Shown here one piece after another: positions 48,051-55,173 of a DNA stretch of 64,000 nt (the first letter of the stretch is position 1; every line of letters begins with the position of its first letter). A program made the translations under genes and the position numbers. The notes under the pieces were generated by a model. That model was not told the DNA's origin and ran no database searches. It saw only the letters and a program-made list of their open reading frames with translations. Location: positions 744,001 to 808,000 of the forward strand of contig CAVRIV010000008.1 of the NCBI GenBank assembly GCA_963721335.1, written 5' to 3'. The stretch comes from CAVXDY01 sp963721335 (GTDB lineage Bacteria > Actinomycetota > Thermoleophilia > Miltoncostaeales > Miltoncostaeaceae).

Positions 48051-48815
48051 GACACGGCCTGGGGGTGACCGCGGGTCTCGCCTGGCGCAGCCTGATCCTG
48101 GTGCGGCGGATGCCGTCGGTGTTCCTGCCCTCCCTGATCATGCCGTTGTTCATCCTGGTGGCGACATCGGGGGCCTTCCGCGGCATCGCCCTGCTGCCGC
48201 AGTTCCTCGGCGCCTCCTACCTGGCGTTCACGATCCCCCTGGCCGCCACGATGGGCGCCGGCTTCGCCGGCATGAACGCGGGGTTGACCCTCGCCCGCGA
48301 CATCGAGGGCGGCTTCGTGGACCGGCTGGTCGCGAGCCCCGCCCCGCGGCTGACCCTGCTCACCGGGCCGCTCACCGCGGCGGCGCTGCGCAGCCTGTTC
48401 ACGACCACCGTGGTCCTGCACGGCCGGGCTCATCGGAGGGGTGGCGCTGCCGGGGGTGGGCGGGACGGCCACGGTCTACCTGCTGTGCATCGGCTTCTCG
48501 GCGGTCGCCGCGTGCTGGGCGATGGGCGTCGCGTTGCGGGCCCGCACCATCCAGGCCGCCCCCCTGATGCAGGTGGTCATCTTCCTGTCGGTCTTCACCT
48601 CCGTGGCGTACGCGCCCCGCGAGGTGCTCACCGGCTGGCTGCGCACGGCGGCCGACATCAACCCCGTGACCCACATCCTGGAGTCGGCCCGGGCCGCCGA
48701 GCTCGAGCGCCTGAGCTGGCCGGAGCTGTGGCCGGGCCTGCTGTCGGTGGGCGGCATGCTGGTGGTGCTGGGAGCCTGGGCGCTCACCGGCCTCGCGAGC
48801 CTCGGGCGCCGGTAG
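48047..48815 (+). CDS. Second ABC-2 type permease, frame interrupted near 48422
   Basis: This resembles the preceding permease: PSVFLPSLIMPLFILVATSG, then LARDIEGGFVDRLVASPAPR, the same coupling loop. At CTGCACGGCCGGGCT (about 48421) the first frame degenerates into an Arg/Gly/His string, while the next frame continues with AGLIGGVALPGVGGTATVYL, IGFSAVAACWAMGVALRART and VIFLSVFTSVAYAPREVLTG to the stop at 48815. One surplus G would restore about 255 residues. It is probably one intact gene in nature, or a recent lesion. The GTG start overlaps the first permease stop (GTGA). Confidence 0.85.
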
Positions 48816-48825
48816 GGTCCGTCCG

Positions 48826-49476
48826 GTGGCGCTCGAGCGACTGACCATCGACCCCGCGCTGGCCGCCTACATCGACGGCCTCGCCGAGATCCCGCCGGAG
48901 CTCGCCCAGCTCTACCGGGAGATGGAGGACGCGCCCGACGCGATGATGATGACCCACCCCGACCTGGGGCGGCTGCTGGAGGTGCTGGTGCGCGCCGCCG
49001 GCGGGCGGGCGGTGCTGGAGGTGGGCACCTTCGTGGGCACCTCGGCGGCCTGGATGGCGCGGGGGCTCGCGGAGGGCGGGCGCATCGACACGCTGGAGGC
49101 GGACCCCTCCCGCGCCGACCGGGCGGAGCGGTTCCTGGCCGACGCGGGACTGGCCGAGGTCGTCCGGGTGCATCGCGGCCCCGCCGCGGAGACCCTCCCC
49201 CACCTCGACGACGGCGCGTACGACCTCTGCTACATCGACGCCGACAAGACCGGCTACGCCGGCTACCTGGAGCACGCCGTCCGGCTGGTGCGCCCGGGCG
49301 GCCTCGTCGTGGCCGACAACGTGCTCTCGGGAGGGCGGGTGGCCGCTCCCGCCGGCGAGCGCGAGGCCAACGCACAGGCCCTGGCGGAGTTCACGGCGAT
49401 CGCCCTCGCGCACCCGCGCCTGCGCACCGCCCTGGTGACCGTGGGCGACGGCATCACCCTCAGCGTGGTGGTCTAG
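48826..49476 (+). CDS. SAM-dependent O-methyltransferase (216 aa)
   Basis: A caffeoyl-CoA/catechol O-methyltransferase family protein. AVLEVGTFVGTSAAWMARGL is motif I, DTLEADPSRADRAERFLADA binds SAM, and the metal ligands appear in YDLCYIDADKTGY and GGLVVADNVLSGGRV. GTG start at 48826, 11 nt after the permease gene. Catechol-like substrates are typical of the family; the exporter upstream hints that this could modify an exported compound, but that link rests on position alone. Convergent with a small membrane protein gene (4-nt overlap). Confidence 0.92.
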   Translation: MALERLTIDPALAAYIDGLAEIPPELAQLYREMEDAPDAMMMTHPDLGRLLEVLVRAAGGRAVLEVGTFVGTSAAWMARGLAEGGRIDTLEADPSRADRAERFLADAGLAEVVRVHRGPAAETLPHLDDGAYDLCYIDADKTGYAGYLEHAVRLVRPGGLVVADNVLSGGRVAAPAGEREANAQALAEFTAIALAHPRLRTALVTVGDGITLSVVV

Positions 49477-49667
49477 ACCCGGCCGGTGCGCTTCTGGTAG
49501 GAGCGGAGCACGAACCACCCGGCCGCGAAGATCAGGAAGATCAGCCCCGCGACCTCGATCCAGCCCAGCGCGATCGCGACGATCTCGGCCACGAAGAGCA
49601 GCAGCGCCAGGGCGATCAGCGCGAGCCCCACCCTGCGGCGGCGGACGTCCTCGGGGGCGGTGCCCAT
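49473..49667 (-). CDS. Small two-segment membrane protein (64 aa)
   Basis: ATG at 49667 (MGTAPEDVRRRRVGLALIA); a TTG three codons earlier is also possible. Two hydrophobic segments, VGLALIALALLLFVAEIVAI and EVAGLIFLIFAAGWFVLRSY, are joined by a short loop, with a basic C-terminus. This hairpin topology is common for small actinobacterial proteins of unknown role. It is divergent from the ParM-like gene and convergent with the methyltransferase. Confidence 0.7.
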   Translation of the reverse strand: MGTAPEDVRRRRVGLALIALALLLFVAEIVAIALGWIEVAGLIFLIFAAGWFVLRSYQKRTGRV

Positions 49668-49813
49668 TCTTGCCAAAGCCTAGCGAATGCCCCCTCCCCA
49701 CCCGCACCGGCACCACGACCAACGGGGGGCGGCCCGCCCAATCGTGTGGGGGAAGTCGGGCACGGCGGGCCTTCGTAGGATCGGAGCCCCCCGGGCACAG
49801 GAGGCCTAAAACC

Positions 49814-50908
49814 GTGCAGATCCTCGGCATCGATCTCGGCTTTGGTTTCACCAAGGCCACCAACGGCGAGCGGTCGCTCGTCGTCAAGTCCGTCATCGGA
49901 GAAGCGACGGATCGACATTTCGGCGGGCCGATGCCGGAGGCACGGCTCGGCGACGACCACCTCCACCTCGAGATGGAGGACCGCGGCATCTTCGCCGGCG
50001 ACCTCGCCGAGCGGCAGAGCAGCCTGCGGTCGTTCACCCTCGATCAGGACCGCTTCATCGCCGACTCCGCGAAGGTGCTCGCCCTCGCCGTGGCGTCCGA
50101 GCTCGCGACGCCCGACACCCCGATCAACCTCGTGACCGGCCTGCCGATCTCGAGCTTCCGGGCCAAGGCCGACGAGCTCACGCGCCTGCTGCGCGACCGG
50201 CACGCGTTCACGGTCATCGACGCGGACGGCAAGCGCCACCGCACCGTCCTCGAGATCAGCGACGTGCGGGTCATCCCGCAGCCGTTCGGCTCGATGTACG
50301 ACATGGTGCTCGACGACGCGGGCAAGGTCGGCGACCGCCAGCTGCTCCAGCAGAAGATCGGCATCGTGGACATCGGGTTCCAGACCTCGGACCTCACCGT
50401 GTCGGACCGCGGCACGTTCCTCGAGCGGGCCAGCCAGAGCACCGAGACGGGCGTCGGCCGCGCGTTCGCGACGATCGCGGGCAAGATCCGCGAGAAGAGC
50501 GGCGTCACGGTGGAGCTGTACCGGCTCTACGAGGGGATGGAGGAGGGCCGCATCAAGATCCGCGGCGACAGCTTCGACCTCAGCCGGCTGATCGAGCACG
50601 TGATGACGCAGTTGGCCACCGACATCGCGTCCGACGCGAACCGCCTGTGGGCCGACGAGTGGGACATGGACGCCATCGTCATCACCGGCGGCGGCGGAGC
50701 CGTGCTGGCTCCCTACCTCGCCCCGCTCCTCAGCGGCCGGGTGCTGCCGGTCGAGACCGGGCGCGACGCCCGCCTCAACAACGTCCGCGGGTTCCTGAAG
50801 TACGGCGTCCAGACCTGGGGGGCGCCGACCGCGGCGCAGCCCGAGGCGGCCGCCTCGCCGACGGAGAACGCCGACGGGCCCGGGCGCAAGGTGGCGGTCC
50901 CCTACTGA
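49814..50908 (+). CDS. ParM-like actin-family ATPase (364 aa)
   Basis: A bacterial actin fold with the five nucleotide-binding motifs: phosphate 1 ILGIDLGFGFTKATNGERSL, phosphate 2 KIGIVDIGFQTSDLTVSDRG, connect regions including TETGVGRAFATIAGKIREKS, and adenosine motif DAIVITGGGGAVLAPYLAPL. This places it with plasmid-segregation ParM/Alp proteins rather than MreB or FtsA. The GTG has an excellent AGGAGG 10 nt upstream. It is isolated: no ParR-like DNA-binding gene or centromere repeats adjoin it. A perfect 13-bp terminator follows. It may drive a chromosomal filament with an unknown cargo. Confidence 0.85.
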   Translation: MQILGIDLGFGFTKATNGERSLVVKSVIGEATDRHFGGPMPEARLGDDHLHLEMEDRGIFAGDLAERQSSLRSFTLDQDRFIADSAKVLALAVASELATPDTPINLVTGLPISSFRAKADELTRLLRDRHAFTVIDADGKRHRTVLEISDVRVIPQPFGSMYDMVLDDAGKVGDRQLLQQKIGIVDIGFQTSDLTVSDRGTFLERASQSTETGVGRAFATIAGKIREKSGVTVELYRLYEGMEEGRIKIRGDSFDLSRLIEHVMTQLATDIASDANRLWADEWDMDAIVITGGGGAVLAPYLAPLLSGRVLPVETGRDARLNNVRGFLKYGVQTWGAPTAAQPEAAASPTENADGPGRKVAVPY

Positions 50909-50916
50909 GCACCGGC

Positions 50917-50949
50917 CCCTCCCGTCCCGCCGAGCGCGGGACGGGAGGG
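50917..50949 (+). terminator. Bidirectional terminator between the ParM-like and transglycosylase genes
   Basis: A perfect 13-bp stem (CCCTCCCGTCCCG at 50917-50929, complement at 50937-50949) and a 7-nt loop lie between two convergent stops. No T-tract, as often in high-GC actinobacteria. Confidence 0.8.
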
Positions 50950-50954
50950 CGCGC

Positions 50955-51932
50955 TCAGCGCGGCGGGAACCCGTAGCGCACGGCGCGCTCCATGACCTCG
51001 TCGGCGTAGTCGGTCAGCGGGTCCGCGCAGGCCCCGTAGTACCCGCACGCCGCCCGCCGGTATGCGAGGTAGGGCCCGCCGGTCGCCGGCGCCGCCTTGC
51101 CCCGCCGCAGGCCGTTCGCCGCGGTCGCGATGGCGTCCGCCGGCGTCCGGGGATCCACCCGCCCGTCTCCGTCGCCGTCAACGCCCCAGGCCCCGACGAA
51201 GTCGCCGCAGTCCCCGCCCACACCGAGCTGCATCGGGCCGACGCAGCCGGAGCGGTTGACGCGCGCCGCCGAGGCGTGGCGGCCGTGGTCCGACTCCTGG
51301 CCGCCGATGGCCGCGAGGAAGCGCCAGTCGATGTCCATCTCCCGGCCGAAGCGGACGTAGAGGCGCAGGTAGTCGACCGGGATCTCCTCCGCGGCGGCCG
51401 GGGTGAGCGCCGCGAGGTCCAGGGCCGGATCGGGAGCCGACGGCTCGCCGCTGCCGCTCATCCCGATCCCGGCCAGGACCGCCCCCACCGCCACGACCAC
51501 CGCCCCCGCGGACGCGATGCGACCCCACCGGGGACGAGAGCGGCGGCGCGCGGGCGCAGGCGAGGAGGGCGGACGGGCCGGCGGAACGCGGTCGACGAAG
51601 GACGGGACCTCCAGCTCGACCGGCGCCGGTCGTGAGGGAGGCGGTGCGGGGGTGCGGGGCCGCGGCGGCCGCGTTGCCGCCCGAGCCGGGCGCGCCGCGG
51701 GGGCGGGCCGGCGAGCGGGCGGGCGCTTCGGGGGAGCGGGCGGAAGCGGCCGGGTCCGCAGAGCGGGGCGCGGGGCCGGAGGCGGCCGCCGCGCCGGGCC
51801 CGGATCGTCGGCGATCCGCTCGATGTCCGGAAGCGGCGGCGCCCTCCAGGCGGGAGGCGCAGGCGGCGGCTCGGACGAGCCGCCCGCGTCGGGGACGAGC
51901 TCGATGTCCGGGAGTGCGATCGGCGGCGGCAC
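50955..51932 (-). CDS. Lytic transglycosylase (SLT) with long Pro-rich cytoplasmic tail (325 aa)
   Basis: Residues 1-135 are Pro/Arg/Ala-rich and cytoplasmic, with two similar short motifs (ALPDIELV and PLPDIERI). A TM segment IASAGAVVVAVGAVLAGIG (about 140-160) follows. The external domain has DIDWRFLAAIGGQESDHGRH, with the catalytic Glu, then CVGPMQLGVGGDCGDFVGAW and GDGDGRVDPRTPADAIATAA, as in SLT lysozyme-fold enzymes that cut peptidoglycan glycans. The cytoplasmic tail could bind a partner; the ParM-like filament gene next door is a candidate. GTG start at 51932. Confidence 0.88.
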   Translation of the reverse strand: MPPPIALPDIELVPDAGGSSEPPPAPPAWRAPPLPDIERIADDPGPARRPPPAPRPALRTRPLPPAPPKRPPARRPAPAARPARAATRPPRPRTPAPPPSRPAPVELEVPSFVDRVPPARPPSSPAPARRRSRPRWGRIASAGAVVVAVGAVLAGIGMSGSGEPSAPDPALDLAALTPAAAEEIPVDYLRLYVRFGREMDIDWRFLAAIGGQESDHGRHASAARVNRSGCVGPMQLGVGGDCGDFVGAWGVDGDGDGRVDPRTPADAIATAANGLRRGKAAPATGGPYLAYRRAACGYYGACADPLTDYADEVMERAVRYGFPPR

Positions 51933-52008
51933 GGGCGCATCAACTTACGATATGCAGGGGAATCCGCGCGCCTGGTCGGAGGTCCAGGTCGATCCGGCCT
52001 CACAGCTC

Positions 52009-52569
52009 CTAGCCGGGTGACGTCGCGGGAGCCCGCTTGGCGGTCCGCCGGGGAGTGAGAAGGCGGAACAGGGTCAGGAAGAGCACGATCGCGATCGATG
52101 CGAACGAGCCGGCGACGTACGCCGGATGCCCGGCGTCGGTGCCCGCCAGGGCGCCGTGGACTGCCGCGAGCCAGAACAGGACGTAGCTCGACATGTGCAC
52201 GTGGCGCCAGAGCCTCTTCGGCAGGCGCTTCATCATCAGCGAGGTCCCCTGCACCGCGATCAGCACGTAGAGCGCCACGATGCCGGCCGCCACCGGCACC
52301 GGACGCCAGTCGGAGGCGAGCGGAACGAGCAGGTCGGCGGCGCCGAAGTGGATGAAGTCGTCGAGCCAGAGGCCGGCGATGTGCACGGCCACGAAGCTCA
52401 GGGTGAGGCCGCCGAGCATGCGGTGCAGGTCGAGGAGCCAGGCCGGCGGCGGCGTCTTTCCGCCGATGCGCGACGAGAGCAGGAGCCCGAGGATCACCGC
52501 GGCGGACAGCAGCGCCCAGGAGACGATGCCGCTCGCGCGCGCGACCTCCCACCAGAGCTGGTCGTTCAC
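52009..52569 (-). CDS. Ferric-reductase-like transmembrane haem protein (186 aa)
   Basis: Five to six hydrophobic segments of the ferric reductase-like (YedZ/MsrQ/NOX) domain. Haem-ligand histidines appear in WLLDLHRMLGGLTLSFVAVH (two His one helix apart) and RLWRHVHMSSYVLFWLAAVH. VPVAAGIVALYVLIAVQGTS and AGSFASIAIVLFLTLFRLL fill the remaining helices. There is no FAD/NAD domain, so it would only pass electrons across the membrane. The GTG start overlaps the apbE stop (GTGA), which ties it to a flavinylated partner, as in FMN-dependent extracellular redox systems. Confidence 0.88.
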   Translation of the reverse strand: MNDQLWWEVARASGIVSWALLSAAVILGLLLSSRIGGKTPPPAWLLDLHRMLGGLTLSFVAVHIAGLWLDDFIHFGAADLLVPLASDWRPVPVAAGIVALYVLIAVQGTSLMMKRLPKRLWRHVHMSSYVLFWLAAVHGALAGTDAGHPAYVAGSFASIAIVLFLTLFRLLTPRRTAKRAPATSPG

Positions 52570-53468
52570 GCCAGCAGCCCCTCGAGGCCCGGAGCCGGGT
52601 GGCGCGCGCCATCGTCGCCCACGAGCAGGCCGGTCGCGCCGGCGCCCTCCAGGGCGGCGAGGCCGTCGCGCCGGCCGCGCACCATGGCGGCGGTGGCGAG
52701 CACCTCCGCGAGCCAGCAGTCGCGCGTGATCGCCGATGCCTGGGCGAGGCCGCCCCAGGCCGGGCGCCCCACCGCGGGCTCGATCAGGTGGTGGGCCGGG
52801 CGTCCGTCGCGTCGCCACGCGCGGCGCACGCGCGAGCTGGTCGCCACCGCCCCATCGGCGAGGGCCACGCGCGCCACCTCGCCGCCGGCCTCGAACGGAT
52901 CCTCGATGGCGATCACCCAGCCGTGCCCGCCCTCGGCCTCACCGCGGGCCCGAAGGTCGCCGCCCACGCTCACCAGCGCCCCCCGCGCGCCCATCGCGCA
53001 CAGCTCGCCGGTGACCACGTCGGCCGCGTGGCCCTTCGCGATCGCTCCCAGGTCGATCCGAACGCCCGGCGCCAGCTCCACCCGACGGGACGCGCGGTCG
53101 ATGGACACCCCCGCGCAACCCGGCGATCCGGCCGGGCGCACCGCTCGGCCGGCCCCGGGCGCGCGGCGCACCTCGTCGATGTCGCGGTCGTAGCCCGCGG
53201 CGACCAGCGCATCGTGGACCGTGGGGTCGAAGGCGCCGCCCGTGAGCCGCCACCCCGCCACGGCCCGCTCCAGCAGGTCGATGGTGTCCTCCCCCACCCG
53301 CGCGGGGGCGCCGCCCGCCCTGTTCAGGCGCGACAGCTCGCTGTCCGGGAGGAAGCGGCTCCACCGGCGCTCGAGGCCCTCGATCCGCGAGCGCGCGTAG
53401 CGCGGGAGCGATGGCGGCCCTCCGGTCGCCAGGACGAGCACCTCGGTCCCCATGGCGCGGAAGCGCAT
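52566..53468 (-). CDS. FAD:protein FMN transferase (ApbE family, 300 aa)
   Basis: ApbE attaches FMN through a phosphoester to Thr/Ser of secreted proteins. Landmarks are RFRAMGTEVLVLATG, RRWSRFLPDSELSRLNRAGG, GAFDPTVHDALVAAGYD, the VRIDLGAIAKGHAADVV flavin/metal segment, ARGALVSVGGDLRARGE and PAHHLIEPAVGRPAWG. No signal peptide or lipobox is seen at the N-terminus (MRFRAMGTEV), so the site of action is unclear. It sits 2 nt after the small membrane protein gene and overlaps the haem protein gene, in a five-gene run. Confidence 0.92.
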   Translation of the reverse strand: MRFRAMGTEVLVLATGGPPSLPRYARSRIEGLERRWSRFLPDSELSRLNRAGGAPARVGEDTIDLLERAVAGWRLTGGAFDPTVHDALVAAGYDRDIDEVRRAPGAGRAVRPAGSPGCAGVSIDRASRRVELAPGVRIDLGAIAKGHAADVVTGELCAMGARGALVSVGGDLRARGEAEGGHGWVIAIEDPFEAGGEVARVALADGAVATSSRVRRAWRRDGRPAHHLIEPAVGRPAWGGLAQASAITRDCWLAEVLATAAMVRGRRDGLAALEGAGATGLLVGDDGARHPAPGLEGLLA

Positions 53469-53470
53469 TC

Positions 53471-53698
53471 TCAGCTGGCGCCGCTGGTGGCCACGGGGGC
53501 GGGCGCGGCGGCGATCCCCGCCTGGGCCGTCACAGCGGCCGGCCGCGCCGCGGCCGGGGCGGGGTCGTCGCCGCCCGACCCCATCGCGGAGATCAGGCCC
53601 AGGGCGCTCGCCGTGCTGATGCCGATCGCCAGGATGCGGGTCGCCGAGGCGGGGTGGCGGCGGCGCCTCCGCGCCGGCGGGGCGGCGGCCTCAGTCAT
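53471..53698 (-). CDS. Small membrane-anchored protein with C-terminal SGAS (75 aa)
   Basis: A basic N-terminus (PPARRRRRHPASATR), one hydrophobic segment RILAIGISTASALGLISAMG (about 21-40) and an Ala/Pro-rich outside tail ending APAPVATSGAS. The ending resembles, but is not, the ApbE flavinylation motif D-x-x-(S/T)-G-A-(T/S). The ATG overlaps the upstream stop by 8 nt and the stop is 2 nt from apbE, so it is an integral gene of the operon. No family known. Confidence 0.7.
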   Translation of the reverse strand: MTEAAAPPARRRRRHPASATRILAIGISTASALGLISAMGSGGDDPAPAAARPAAVTAQAGIAAAPAPVATSGAS

Positions 53699-53960
53699 CG
53701 TCTCCTCCGCGGCCCCGCCCGCGGCCCCGGCCGCGCCCGTGGTCGTCGTCGGAGTCGTCGTCGCCGGATCCCGCGCGGTCGTCCGTGATGGGCGCCGGCG
53801 ACGTGGCGGGCGGCGGCGCGGGGGCCGTCGCCGCGCTCACGGCGGGCGCCGGGTCGCCGGCCGCCCCGCCGTCCGCGAGGGTGGTGCCGATGGTGGTGGC
53901 GCCGGCCAGCGAGACCAGGGCGACCGAGGCCGCCACCGCGATCGCGTTGCGCTTCTGCAT
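53691..53960 (-). CDS. Small secreted protein with GRGRGRGRGGDDD tail (89 aa)
   Basis: The signal peptide or anchor is MQKRNAIAVAASVALVSLAG (residues 1-20). An Ala/Pro/Thr-rich linker follows, then an acidic stretch (DRAGSGDDDSDDD) and a C-terminal run of RG repeats closing GRGRGRGRGGDDD. The same last 13 residues end the next upstream gene with different codons at 7 of 13 positions. The ATG overlaps the preceding stop by one base. It is probably exported and low complexity. No family known. Confidence 0.75.
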   Translation of the reverse strand: MQKRNAIAVAASVALVSLAGATTIGTTLADGGAAGDPAPAVSAATAPAPPPATSPAPITDDRAGSGDDDSDDDHGRGRGRGRGRGGDDD

Positions 53961-54379
53961 CAGTCGTCATCCCCCCCGCGGCCCCGGCCGCGTCCGCGGC
54001 CCTGCCCGCTGTCGTCGCCGCCGCTCCCCGACCCGCTGGACGAGTTGTCGTCGGACCCGTCGTCCGAGGTCGTCGTCCCCCCGCCGGAGGAGGTCGTGGC
54101 GCCCCGGCTCGTGGTGGTCGTGCCGCCCCGGCTCGTGGTGGTCGTCCCACCCCGGCCGCGGTCGTCCCCGGGGGCCGTCGTCGTGGCGTCGGTCCCGGTG
54201 GTGGTGGTGGCGGCGCGCAGGGGCAGGTCGTCCGCGCGGGGGCTCAGCTGGCCCGCCGAGCCGGTGGACTCGGCCGCGTCGAACAGGAACAGGTTGAGGG
54301 CGAACGCCGCGGCGGCGATCGCCACGACGATCAGCGCGATGCGCACCATCGCCGCCCGGTCGCGGGCTCGTGGGCTCAT
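53960..54379 (-). CDS. Membrane-anchored Thr/Gly/Ser-rich protein with GRGRGRGRGGDDD tail (139 aa)
   Basis: Residues 12-33 (VRIALIVVAIAAAAFALNLF) are a signal anchor. The outside part contains three imperfect repeats of RGGTTTTS type (GRGGTTTTSRGGTTTTSRGA), then a Ser/Gly/Asp stretch and the tail GQGRGRGRGRGGDDD. An SRGAT sequence inside the repeats is near the ApbE motif but lacks the Asp. ATG at 54379 is chosen; 54415 is an alternative. It is the first gene of the apbE operon and divergent from a response regulator across 134 nt. No family known. Confidence 0.75.
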   Translation of the reverse strand: MSPRARDRAAMVRIALIVVAIAAAAFALNLFLFDAAESTGSAGQLSPRADDLPLRAATTTTGTDATTTAPGDDRGRGGTTTTSRGGTTTTSRGATTSSGGGTTTSDDGSDDNSSSGSGSGGDDSGQGRGRGRGRGGDDD

Positions 54380-54513
54380 CGTGGTGCCTCCGTCGGTCGG
54401 GTTCCACTCATGCACCGCAGGGTAGGCGAGCCCCTGCCAGCGGCGGGCGAGGGTTCGTCAAGGCATCGGTAAGGGGCCTGGTGCCGAGGGGCGAAGATCC
54501 CAACAATGGGCGC

Positions 54514-55173
54514 ATGAGGATCCTGCTGGTCGAAGACGAGCACGCCATCGCCGAGCCGCTGGTGGAGGGCCTGGAGCGCGAGGGCTTCTCCGTCACCCAC
54601 GTCGACAACGGCGCCGACGCGCTGGCCGCCCCCGAGCCCGACCTGGTGCTGCTGGACCTGCGCCTCCCCGACATCGACGGCTTCGACGTCGCGCGCGAGC
54701 TGCGCAGCCGCTCGCGGGTGCCCATCATCATGATGACCGCCCGCAGCGAGGAGATCGACATCGTCGTGGGCCTCGAGATCGGCGCCGACGACTACCTGGT
54801 CAAGCCCTTCGGCTTCCGGCAGCTGCTCGCGCGCATCCGGGCGGTCACCCGCCGCACCGACGCCGCGCCCGAGAGCGCCGACGGCCTGGTGGTTGGGCGG
54901 CTGGTGGTGGACGTCCCCGCCCGTCTGGCCCGCCTGGAGGGCCGCGAGCTGGACCTGACGCCGCGCGAGTTCGAGCTCATCGCCCTGCTCGCCTCCCGGC
55001 CGGGGGTGGTGGTGGAGCGCGACGCCATCTTCCGGGAGGTCTGGGGCGGCGAGTGGTTCGGCTCGCCCAAGACCATCGACGTCCACGTGGCGGCCCTGCG
55101 GCGCAAGCTGGGCGACGCCCGCTGGATCGAGACCTCCCGCTCCGTTGGCTTCCGCCTGAGGGACCCCGGGTGA
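54514..55173 (+). CDS. OmpR/PhoB-family response regulator (219 aa)
   Basis: The receiver has MRILLVEDEHAIAEPLVEGL, phosphoacceptor Asp in PDLVLLDLRLPDIDGFDVAR (about residue 50), PIIMMTARSEEIDIVVGLEI and the Lys in DDYLVKPFGFRQLLAR. The winged helix has GRELDLTPREFELIALLASR and KTIDVHVAALRRKLGDARWI. It is divergent from the RG-tail/apbE operon, so that operon is a likely target. The kinase gene follows with a GTGA overlap. The signal is unknown. Confidence 0.95.
   Translation: MRILLVEDEHAIAEPLVEGLEREGFSVTHVDNGADALAAPEPDLVLLDLRLPDIDGFDVARELRSRSRVPIIMMTARSEEIDIVVGLEIGADDYLVKPFGFRQLLARIRAVTRRTDAAPESADGLVVGRLVVDVPARLARLEGRELDLTPREFELIALLASRPGVVVERDAIFREVWGGEWFGSPKTIDVHVAALRRKLGDARWIETSRSVGFRLRDPG

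Noticed and set aside
50880..51960. Plasmid or mobile element around the ParM-like gene
   Set aside because: No parR, replication gene, transposase, integrase or iteron repeats are seen, and flanking genes look chromosomal.
53690..54200. CRISPR or DNA tandem-repeat array in the GC-rich stretch
   Set aside because: The repetition is at protein level (RG and Thr repeats) with varying codons; there are no regular spacers or constant direct repeats.
53471..54379. SRGAT and SGAS sequences as proven flavinylation sites
   Set aside because: The conserved Asp three residues before the S/T-G-A motif is missing and no FMN-binding fold surrounds them; kept only as a hint.
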